Assembly (NCBI RefSeq): GCF_002201575.2
Contig: NC_058405.1
Coordinates: 75,516,075 to 75,580,074, forward strand
Length of the DNA: 64,000 bases
DNA from: Neomonachus schauinslandi
Taxonomy: Eukaryota > Chordata > Mammalia > Carnivora > Phocidae
Reading direction: 5' to 3'
A program made the position numbers and the translations under genes. The notes beneath the pieces were generated by a model. The model saw only the letters and a program-made list of their open reading frames with translations, was not told the origin of the DNA and did not search any database. Each line of letters opens with the position of its first letter. Position 1 is the stretch's first letter. Below, piece after piece: positions 22,201 through 34,200 of the stretch.

Positions 22201-25200
22201 TTGATGATTTTATGCATTTAATCTTGCATGTGAACTTTAGAAAATACATATAATTAATATGATTAATATCAGCATTTAATATTATAATTACATAGTATAT
22301 ATGTATGATATAAATAATCATCCATCTCTTACCCTGCCACAGAAAAAGACAAAAAGCAGTTTGGAATTTTTTACTGAACTTATATCAAAGTTTTAGATTA
22401 ATTTGGGATGAATTGATTTCTTTCCATGATTGAGTTTTTATCGTTCAGGAACTTGCCATGACTCTAAGATCTTTGATTTTCTAGAAAAACTTTCTATAAA
22501 TATTTTAAATTCATAGGAATGGTATTGAGAAAAAGAAAACTTTTTTTTTTAGTAGCAAACAATATTAGAACTGGTATGAATGATAATCATATATTTAAAA
22601 TGCCATCAAGTATTGAGTTTATAGTAGGACTTTCAATTCATTCAATAAACATTGTGATGGAGGTATAAGCAATGATACTTGTATTGCTGGTTTGGTCAAG
22701 TTTTAAGTTTGGATTTATAAGATACGACATTTGAAACTTTTTTTTTTTTTTAATTTGAGGAGGGTCATTATAATGCTCCAGATACTGGAGATAGAATGCT
22801 GCTCAACTTAGCTGTAGTATTGCTCCTTACAAAGTTCTCAACATCTGGCTGGAGAAATAGACATTCACTATACAAGGAATTACTCATGTTCTAAGTACTG
22901 TGAAGGAAAAGTATAGGCATAAGAAAATGGACAGGACCTAACTTACTTGGGAAAGGCCATGGGGGTTGTCAGGCTGTTCTTCTTGGTGGTGATGTTTAAA
23001 CAAAGGCCAGAAATAATACTAGGAGTTCCTAGGTGAAGAAGTAGATCTACGGGCGCCTGGGTGGCTCAGTTGGTTAAGCGACTGCCTTCGGCTCAGGTCA
23101 TGATCCTGGAGTCCCGGGATCGAGTCCCGCATCGGGCTCCCTGCTTGGCGGGGGGTCTGCCTCTCCCTCTGACCCTCTTCCCTCTCGTGCTCTTTGTCTC
23201 TCATTCTCTCTCTCAAATAAATAAAATCTTTAAAAAAAAAAAAAAAGAAGTAGATCTACAATTTCCCAGTTAGTAAGAGCAACTCAGTGTGTATAGAGGA
23301 GGTTGGTGCATTTGAGGAGCCAAAAGAGGACTCTGTCACTCGAACTTGATGTGGGGAGGGACTTGAAATGAGTCTAAAGCCTACAGTCTGGGAAATGACA
23401 TGACATCACTTTTTTAAAAATCGCTTTTTAATGGTCACTCAGCTGCCTTGTAGAAAATGGAGTATAGGGGGTCAAGAGTAGATACGGAGAGAGCTTTCCT
23501 AAAAGGCCACTTACAGTTACCTAGGTGAGAAACAATGGGAGCATTGCAGCTAAGGGAGTGACCGGACATGGAGAGAAGTAGGCAGGTTGCAGAGATATGT
23601 CGGAGATGCAGTTCTCGGGGTTTGATGATGTATTGAGTATGTGGAGTGATGGAGGAAGTATCAGAGAGCGTAGCTCCGGCTTAGGCATTCAGTCACACAT
23701 TTTGAGTACTTTGTTTGAAGAGGGCATTTCTAACATTTATGTATTCTGGAAGAGAATATGATATTTAGTGCTCTTTGATGATGATCATGATCATGTTTTT
23801 TCCATGCTGTAGATATTGCACCACCATATTGCCTTAGTAGAGAAACTAGCTTTGACTACTTCTGGATGCCCACTGGTGATTCAGTGCAAGAACTTCAGGA
23901 TTGTGCATTTCATTGTTCCCAGAGAAAGAGATTGCCATGATATTTACAATTCTTTGCTACAGCTGTCAAAACAAGGTACTGTTTTTAGAGACCAAAGCTT
24001 ACTTAATTTTGAGATGGATTATCTAAGATACTTCATATGCCATTGTTACTTTATACTTGAAGTTACTCTTAAGTTCTTGTGCACTCTATTCCAAAAAGTT
24101 TGACTTGGAAATAATTAGATGCTTCTGATCTGAATCGTAAGAATGGTTTCCAAAGAAGGGGTAAGAGTAAGGAAAAAGCTAAACATTTAGAGTACAGATT
24201 TTAAAAACCATAGATTTTTATTAATGTTTTTAAAATTTGTTGGTAGCCAACAGCACAGCTTTTTTTTTTAAGTGGGTATCCACAACCAAGGGGAATAACT
24301 TGGAAATTGATTGCTGAATGAAAAGTTAAGGAAGGTCAGGCTCCTCTGGTAGCAGTGGGACCAATGAATTTAATTGACCAGAGTGGAGCATAAGGGAGAT
24401 GACCAGAGAGAAAAGAGAGGGTGAATCCTACTTTACTAGAGGTGGGAGTGAGAGGAGTGTAGGCCAGAAAGAGGAATCCTGTCACTATGCCTTTGGGATC
24501 TGGAGGCTTTCTCCCCCCAACCTGACTTGAATTATGTAGATCTCTCCAAGAGACAAGGCACACTGGTTACTGAATGTTACTTCGTTGTTGAACACCTGGA
24601 CTGCAGTGGTCTAGGAGCAGGGGTACACCCTTCTCTCCTAACACATGAAGCCGAAGCATTTATCCCATTGTCCCAAGTTAAGCCAGATCTTACAGTAAAG
24701 ATGGTTCTGTCACTTTCGGGGGCTTAATATTATTCAGGAGTAAGTGCTCTCTGGAGCTCTCGGCAACCATTGCCAGTTTTGGTCAACACTGTCCTATAGG
24801 ATTATATATGCAATTTCAAGTTCTATATGCCGCCTCTAGTTTTTTATCACAACGTTAGTATTTCCATTTTATATCTCATTTGGGAAGTGTAGTGGGTAAG
24901 AAGTGTCTGTGTCATTAAAACTTTACTTTTAAGAAAAGGAAATACTGCACTCTAGAGTATTAAATATAAAAGTTGTTTATTAGCTTTTGTTGATGATATA
25001 TTGATATGTATGCCTTTAGATATGATCGTTTGAATTAAAGAACTGAGAAAATAAATTGAGTTCAAATATATTCAGATAAGAGTTATCTCTTTGAAAATTT
25101 TAAAGAAAAAATGGAGGGATAAAGCTGAAAAATTACTGTTATTTGTAGAGTTTTAAGTCCTAGAAGTTGCATCGTAACATTTATGTATTTTGTATACTAT

Positions 25201-28200
25201 AGCAAAATATGAAGATCTCTATGCATTCTCTTATAATCCCAAACAAAATGATTCAGAACGACTACAGGGTTGGCAGCTCATTGACCTTGCCGAGGAATAT
25301 AAGAGGATGGGAGTGCCAAATTCAAACTGGCAGCTGTCTGATGCCAACCGAGAATACAAGGTAACTTTTTATTTACATTCCAGTTAACATACAGTGTGAT
25401 ATTAATTTCAGGTGTACAATATAGTGATTCAACACTTCCATACAGCACCCGGTGCTCATCACAACAAGTGCGCTCCTTAATCCCCATCCCCTGTTTCCCC
25501 CATCCCCACACCCACCTCCCTTCTGGTAACCATCAGTTTGTTGTTTATGATTAAGAGTCTGTTTCTTGGTTTACCACCCTCTCTTTTTTTTTTTTACCCC
25601 CCTTTGCTCATTTGTTTTGTTTCTTAAATTCCACATATGAGTGAAATCACATGGTATTTGTCTTTCTCTGCCTGACTTATTTCGACTTGGCAATTCTTTG
25701 GAGAAATTCAGAATTCATAGTAGCAAGTTGTCTATATATTGCTATGTACTGTTCTTGCATTTAATAAGTTTTAAAGTTTTTTAGAGGTGATTTTTAACCT
25801 CATAGTTTTTGAACTGTGAGTAGAATGGTTATGTTTTATTTGATTTTTACAGATTTGTGAAACTTATCCCAGAGAACTTTATGTTCCCCGAATAGCAAGC
25901 AAACCAATAATTGTTGGTAGTTCCAAGTTCCGGAGCAAGGGAAGATTCCCAGTTCTTTCCTATTATCATCAAAATAAAGAGGTAACAAGAGAAGATTTTC
26001 TTTTTTTATTTTACAAATGTGGTATAACCCCTTTTCAGGTTTAAGTATCCAAATGAACACTCATTTATACACAGGGAGGTCATTATTATAATGTTGCTGA
26101 TAGAGAAGTGTTGGCTTTTCTCATGATTACGTTTTTGAAATTTTAAAATTACCCTGATATATAGAAACTTTCATACTTGACATCTTTCTTTCCTCCCACA
26201 CCCTCCTTCAGTCTTTCTTTTCTTCTGGTAGGGACTTAAAAATAATGAGATTAGTGAACAGATAGGTTCTTCTTTCCTGTGGTTCTCTTTTGATACTGCT
26301 TATATTTAGGAAAACCCGATAGTTTTGACAAACCAACTATTGAGAAAAAGAAGAGAGCCAAGGGTATTTCAGGCTCTCAATTTTTATAGAAAGCTCTTCC
26401 AATCAGAAGGATTTTGCAATACGAAGAGGTGGAGGAGACATCTTTATACTGAGATGCTGTAATAGGGATTGCTCATTACAGCAAAATTTTCCTTTTGTAG
26501 CTTATAACAGTAGACCACAAGGTTTTATGTGTTAGATGCTTTATATGCATGAAATCCCATGATAATTTTATAAGGTAGGCTCTGCTAATTACCTGTAACT
26601 TTCAACCTGTAAAGAGAGGGTAAATCACCTTTCCTATATCTAACAGCTAGCAAGTTGTGGAGTTCCATGCCAGTTCTGACTCCCACTGCTTTGTGACCTG
26701 ATTTTTTCTCCTCAGGAAGCTTTTAGAATCTTTTCTCCCCAGCGTCCTGAAATTTCACAGTGAAGTGCCTTGGCATGTTTTTTTAAATTCTATCTGGGAA
26801 CTCACTTTTGGGAAATTACTTCTCTATTTCTGTGGTAACTTCTTCTCTTCTGTTACTTTCCTTTGTACTTGTGTGTGTGTTACTTGGCAAGTGGGCTTCT
26901 CTAAGCCTCCGTTTTTCTTAATTTTGTCTCCTATTTTCCATTTCTTTCTAGTTTTTAGAAGATTTCCTCAATTTTGTTTCCAGTCCACCTCTTTATTTTT
27001 GCTATACCATTTTTAAAATCTAAGAACTCTTTCCTATTTTCTGAACTTTTTAGACACTTTTCTATTCTTGGCTGTGATGACTGGGTTCTCTGAAGACATT
27101 AAGGATTTTTTTTAAAAGAATTCTTTTGCTCCCCACATTAGTTGTCTGTTGCTCAGAGTTCCTTTTTTCTGTTTATTTTGTTTCTCATGTCTTTCAAATA
27201 TCTGATTCAAAGAGTGAGGTACCACAGCTTGTTTAGAAGTTTGTGTGCATGAGCTATCTCTATCTTTGGATTATTTCTGTTGTTAATTTTCATCCCAATA
27301 TGTGTGTTGGTTCTGTCCAGGATTCAAGTGTGCGAAGGCGGATGGGAGGATCTCACATTTTGTTTTGTAGGCTTTACTTCATCCTCTTGTTTTGAGGGGT
27401 ACAGGGCTTCACTCCCACCCACATCTCTGCATATTGTCCAGAGTCTTCAGGTTAATCCTTTTCATAGAATAAACTCTGCCTTCAGGGCGAGGGAAGAGCT
27501 GGGAGCCTTAATTAGCCCCTATATGGATATTCAACTAATTCTGTTTTCAGCTATACTCCAGCTCCGGCTTTCAGAGGTACTGAATCTTGAGCCTTTCTCG
27601 GATTTTGCTGCTCAAAATGCTTAATTATTGTTGACTCGTAACAATTTGGCAACTTTCTTTGTTCTGGTAAATTGGTCATTACTAGCTTGTACAATCTGCT
27701 TTCATTTCCTGAAATTTTATTAACATCTCTACCCTATTTTTCTCTCCTTTTCCATTCTCTTTGATCTTTTGATTTTATGCATTTTAGATGTCTTTACTAG
27801 AACTTTAGTTGGGTTTTACAAAGGAGCCAGAGGTAAAAAGTAAAACTTTAAACAGAGATTCCTAATCATAATTAGGAATAACAAAGTCATAGGGAGTTAT
27901 GACTGGTTATAGCCTCTGTTTGACACACCCATGTTTGTATACACTGTTGATGGGAAAGCTGGGCTCAAAATAGATATTCGTGCCTAACTTAAATCAGAAA
28001 GTACGTCTGAAAAGAATTTTATAAAGCAATTCTCATTTTCTTCTATTTTATTAAATTCACATGGTTTTGTGTGTGAATTTAAAATGAGAATTTATGTATA
28101 CTTTTTTTTCCTTAATGATACTATGGTTGGAATGATTGGGTAGAGTTAAGTTGGAGTTGGTATGGATGAGATTGGAGATAAAATATATGGGTCTAAATCT

Positions 28201-31200
28201 TCTAATCTTTTTTTAAGACTTTAAACAAAAGTAAATATCTAATCCACCATTCACTATTTCTTACAGATATTTTTACCCTCTTAGATTTATATTTTAACTC
28301 AAATTTGAATTGAAGTTCATTTTTCCCATTTTATGTCTCATTTTATATTGCTGATTTCTGGAGATCTGAAAGCTTTTGGAATATAAGAGTTCAGATGTTG
28401 CTATTTTTAAAAATCCTGTTCTAGGGCGCCTGGGTGGCTCAGTTGGTTAAGCGACTGCCTTCGGCTCAGGTCATGATCTCGGGGTCCTGGGATCGAGCCC
28501 CACATCGGGCTCCCTGCTCGGCGGGAGGCCTGCTTCTCCCTCTCCCACTCCCCCTGCTTGTGTTCCTGCTCTCGCTGTCTCTGTCTCTGTCAAATAAATA
28601 AATAAAATCTTTAAAAAAAAAAAAATCCTGTTCTATCTTTATTGATTAATCCCTTACTTGAACTTGAATTGAAAGTATCTTGTAATCTAGAGCATAGCGT
28701 GCAAGTATCTTAGTAGGTTACATGATAGAGAATTGACCAAGTGTTGCTTCTTAGGACTTAAGATTTTTTCATCAAACTAACATAAGGAGGCATTTCACTT
28801 TTTCAGAAGAGAATATTAGGAAAACTTCTGTAACATCAAGATATTCACATAGTGTTTAATTCAAATAGGATTTCAAGGTTAATGTCTTCTAATTATCCTG
28901 CCAACTTTAAACAGATTACATGTTTGATTTTAACTTTTGTTTTTCTTTTAAGCATTTTTTTTTTAAAGAAATATTTTAGACATCTTTGGATAATCTGTTG
29001 TTTTCTGTCCTTTTAAAATTAGGCTGCCATTTGTCGATGTAGTCAACCACTATCAGGATTCAGTGCCAGGTGCCTGGAGGATGAACATTTGCTTCAAGCC
29101 ATTAGTAAAGCCAATCCAGTCAATCGCTATATGTATGTCATGGATACCAGGCCCAAAGTATGTGTCTTGAATCTAGTACAGTCTGTTAGTTTAATTATCT
29201 TTGTTACTTCAATTAATGAGAGTTGTTCAATTTGCCCATATTTAACCTATCTGAATCCCAGTTTTAAATTAACTGAGGCTAATGATACTGAGGAAAGCAA
29301 TCTTTTAAAGGATACCAACTTAAGAGACCTGTTTCCCAGATGGTGATTTCTTATTTCTGATTTATATATAAATTTAGAAAAACAGATTTTTATATTGGGA
29401 ACTCTTGATGGTGTGGAAGTCTTACATTATTGTGAAGAAATGTTAAATAGTGCATGTGTTTGAAAAATTAGAAATCTTAATAATTTTTTTGGTAGACTTT
29501 TTTTTGGTAGACTTTTTAATTGTCAAAACACTGTGTGTTAAAATAATGGGCCTTAATTTGAAATATTCAAGAAAATAAGGAAAATAGTAAGTTAGAAAAC
29601 ATTGAACTAGAGAATTATAAATAGTGAACTGGTACATATATACAATGGAATATAACTCAGCCATCAGAAAGAATGAATACCCACCATTTGCATCGACATG
29701 GATGGAACCGGAGAGGATTATGCTAAGTAAAGTAAGTCAAGCAGAGAAAAAACAATTATCATATGATTTCACTCATACGTGGAACATAAGCAATAATACG
29801 GAGGACCATAGGGGAAGGAAGGAAAATCTGAAGGGGGAGAAATCAGAGAGGGAGATGAACCATGAGAGACTATGGACTACGGGAAACAAACTGAGGGTTT
29901 CAGAGGGGAGGAGGATGGGAGAAGGGGTAATTGGGTGATGGGCATTAAGGAGGGCAAGTGTTGTGATGAACACTGGGTGTTATATCGAACTAATGAATTA
30001 TTGAACACTACATCAAAAACTAATGATGTACTTAAACAGTGGCTAACTGAACATAATAAAAAAAATGATTCTATAAATACTAGTTGGAGTAGAGAAAATA
30101 TATCATTTTATCCTCACTACATATTTGTTATACTATAAAAAGAGATCATTTTCACCAATTCAAAACAAAAAACAAAACCACACTGGATTTTGAAGACACA
30201 GTGCAAAAAACACTAAAATATTCTATAATATTTTAATATTGATTACATGCTGAAATGGTAATATTTTTTCTATTTGGAGTTAAATAAAATATATTACTAA
30301 AATTAAAAAAAAATAAATAGTGAACAGGACATAGTTGTCCTGTTAGGCATCTGTAATGTTAGGTTCAGTTTTTATCATTGAGACAAATGTCAGAATGCCT
30401 TTTTCTTTCTATAAACACCGTTAAGCAACTAATTCATATAGGATCCTGAAACTAAAGTAATTAAAATCCTCAATGGTAATAGCTAACATTACTTTCAATT
30501 TTTATTATAGCATCGAATGCAGAGCTGGTGGGCTACACAAAAGGACATTGGCAGAATTATAGTGAGGATTTCTTCAAAAATCTGGAATGATGAGAAAATA
30601 AGAGAAAGCGATGAGAAAAAGCGAGTGAGCGATATAGAGCACAATTTTAGGCAGCTTTGTTGAAAGGAATGGTAGCTGTTTTAGAAGTTATTCTCATCAT
30701 TATGCATTCTCACAAAAGATAATGGAGGAAACAGAAGATGAGATTAATATGAGTAAATTAAGAAGTATTAAAAACTAGAAATTGATAATCTGATAATTTT
30801 TTATCTTGTTAAGAAAAGACTTTCTTAGAAGTCAAGAATGTTGGTGATATCTCTTGTAAGACAAATTTTATTTTTCTTCCTTGTTTAATCTGGGTGGATT
30901 CATTGGTCAGAATTACTTCTAGGTAATATTAGGTATAAAAGATGGTTGTAATACAAGAGTGTCTGAATATGAGGCCTGAGGGTGATCTGTTTCCCAGGAC
31001 CTAGTACCTCTATTTGTATAGTTGACTTCTACACAGAAAATAGGCCTTTCTTTGATTGTTTTGTTTGTACTATTTAAACTTCAACTTAACTAGTAATAAT
31101 GAAGCATTTTAATATCTAACTCTCAACCTAAGTCATCATAAGTGCTGAATAACCAGTGAGTCAGTAGGTAGAATTGAACTGTTCTTTTTACCAACCTGGG

Positions 31201-34200
31201 CCATCTACTGAATGAAAAGCTACTTTTTCTTCCAATTTAGGTTTTGTTTCATCCAAATTCATAAGAATATTTTGTAAACTGTAATAATGTGCATTATGAA
31301 ATCCTAGTCTCAAAGAATTAAACATACCAAATCTTAAATGAACCTCTGATAGCATTTGATCTAGTGACCAAAGACCATGCATGGGCCTACTGGTGGTCTG
31401 TTTTCCCCTTGGAGACCAATTTTGGCCCAATTCTTGGAGATATATCAAGCTAGTGGATTGTATGCCATGGTATATACTGTTTGGGCCTCCAGTAATCTCC
31501 AATATGGAGGACCTCAAATAATCTGACGTGTATTTCAGATCTGGTTTTTCAGGGTCCCTGTGGCTTTCTGAATGATCATGTGTTCCACAGGCTTGCTCTG
31601 AAGTGAATCTAATAGGTTCATTCTATAACAGGAAACTTCTCAGCTTGGCTCATCTCTGAATCATTTAGGATTCAGATAAGAGATACTTCTTTCTTTTTTA
31701 AATTTTGAAATATTATAAACATGGAAAACTGACTAAAAACATAAGTGAATTAGTTTCATAAATTATTTGTGGGGGAACTTCTTGTCTGACCTTTCCATTA
31801 TGTAGCAGTCATGTTGTTACTTTATATAAAGTATCCTTCTTTACTCTTAATAACATATGTGACACTTTTACTTATTAAAAACGGTAGCATATTCAGTTTT
31901 GAAGAGTTCTTTAAACTCTGCTAAAATGTGGTTTATTTAGTATTTTCATGATGTTTTGGTAAACTAAGTTAAGAGATAAAAGCAATTTGTCTCTAAATTT
32001 CTAAAACTTTAAATTTTAGCTGAATGCAATGGCCAACAGAGCAGCTGGAAAAGGTTATGAAAATGAAGACAACTATTCTAACATTAGATTTCAGTTTGTT
32101 GGAATTGAAAATATTCATGTCATGCGGTCCAGCCTTCAGAAATTACTGGAAGGTATGATTATTTTTTGCCTTTGAGGCAACTTTGTCTAATAGAAATATA
32201 ATGTCAGCACATTATAAAATTAAAGATTATGTAATTTAAAATTTTCCTATATCCACATTCAAAAAAGTAAAAGTTGAAATTAATATATTTTGTATAATGT
32301 ATTAAAAACATGTTAACATGTAATCAGTATAAAAAATTAGTAATGACACATTTTAGGTTTTTTCCTTGAAGTCTTAAAAATTGACTAGTTTGTATTTTAC
32401 ACTGTTAAACCACATCTCAGTTTGGACTACCCACGTGTCAGTTCGGGTAGTGGCTACTGTATTGGACAGTACAGTTCTAATGGTTTTGCAAAAAAAAACA
32501 AAGAAAAGGTTATTATTAGGTAAATATTCTTGCTTATTCTTGAAGATTAATTGATAATAATGCTCCATTTAAGTATTAAGGTATCTTTCCAGTCGTGGTG
32601 TAGAATTTTAAAAATTAAAATACCAAACTTTTAAATTAAGCAGTTCATACACCAATTTTTTTTTTTTTTTTAAGAGATTGGAGCTTTTTTTAAGCACAAG
32701 GAATGATAGAAAAATGTACCCAAAAAATCCAGTATTGCAGTTCTGATAGCATCTTTTCATTTATAGAGTCTCATTTTTTATTTTGTCCTCTTCCTCCCAA
32801 TTCACTCACTCAGAGAGAGCTTGAATAGGAGAAGTGGAGACTCTAGCTGCATTCTAATGAAATGTTTTTTTCCCCTTTTTAGTCAATGGTACCAAAGGGC
32901 TTTCTGTCAGTGATTTCTACTCTGGTTTGGAGAGCTCAGGATGGCTCCGCCATATCAAAGCTGTTATGGACGCTGCAATCTTCTTAGCCAAAGTAACTCT
33001 TCTTCTCTCATATTTTGTTTGGGGATTTATAATGGTTGGGAAGGAATGCATTTATCCTGTTGGGTGCTGCTACCCTTTCCAGTCAGATAACTTTTATGTT
33101 TTACTTTTTTAATGAGGCTTACTTTAATTTGAGCTTTAAAAGATCATGTAGTATTTCATGTAGGGACTTAAAAAGAAACCCCCATACACTTGGAAACAGC
33201 AATTTTGGTTTTGTTTTTTTGTTTGCTTTGTGTTTTGTCTTGTTTTTTTGAAATTATGCTGTGACAGCATTATCATTGTAGTCGTTGCTCTTCCTTGTAA
33301 TGCAATACTTGCTAGTACAGTTTGAATAAGTAGAACTTAATTGATGTACCTAAAATGTATTCTGCTGTAATCTAAGTATGTGATCTTTCTTTTCAGGCAA
33401 TAATGGTTGAAAATGCAAGTGTGTTGGTACATTGTTCTGATGGTTGGGATAGGACTTCCCAGGTTTGTTCCCTTGGCTCTCTTTTATTGGATTCCTACTA
33501 CAGGACAATCAAAGGATTCATGGTAAGGAGTGATTTGGCTAGATCAGTGATTCTCAAATAGGAATGATTTTGTCCTCCCAGGAGACATTTGGCAATGTTA
33601 GGAGACAGTTTTGGTTGTTACAAAGAAAAGGGTGCGACTAGCACTTAGCTGATAGGGGCCCAGGATACTGCTAATATTCTGTACTGCAGAGGATAGCCCC
33701 TGCAATAAAGACCTAACTGGCCCAAACTGTATTTAGTGCTGAGGTTGAAAAACCTTGAGTTAGACTGATTTCCATTTGTGCCATCTCTTTGACAACAAGT
33801 TTTGAATATAAAAGTTTTTTTTTCTAAAATGTTATAGTAGAAATATTCAGTATTTTCTCCTCCATTTTTATACGACAAATGTGAATGATGTAAAACAAGG
33901 CACAAATAGGAGTACTTAAAAATTACGTTCTAGAGGAAACTTTCTATTTAAAACGCCTTCATTCATTAATTGTAATTACACATTAGGAGGAAGCATGTTT
34001 TATATCTGAAGATTAAATTTCTAGTTGAATAGATTTTCTGCTTTGTGAAGCTAAAGCCCTGGCTCCTGTTTTTTGTTTGTCTTTTAACACAAGATTAGAT
34101 TAACTTACGTTTTCAAAATTTACATCTTAATTCATGGCAAGTTAAGTAAGTGAAGAGACGGTAGAAAGTTTTCACTAGTTTAGAATAATTAAATGCAGTG

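Noticed and set aside
27280..27624. 114-codon frame in intron 5
   Set aside because: No family pattern, no splice support, in a pyrimidine-rich LINE-like stretch.
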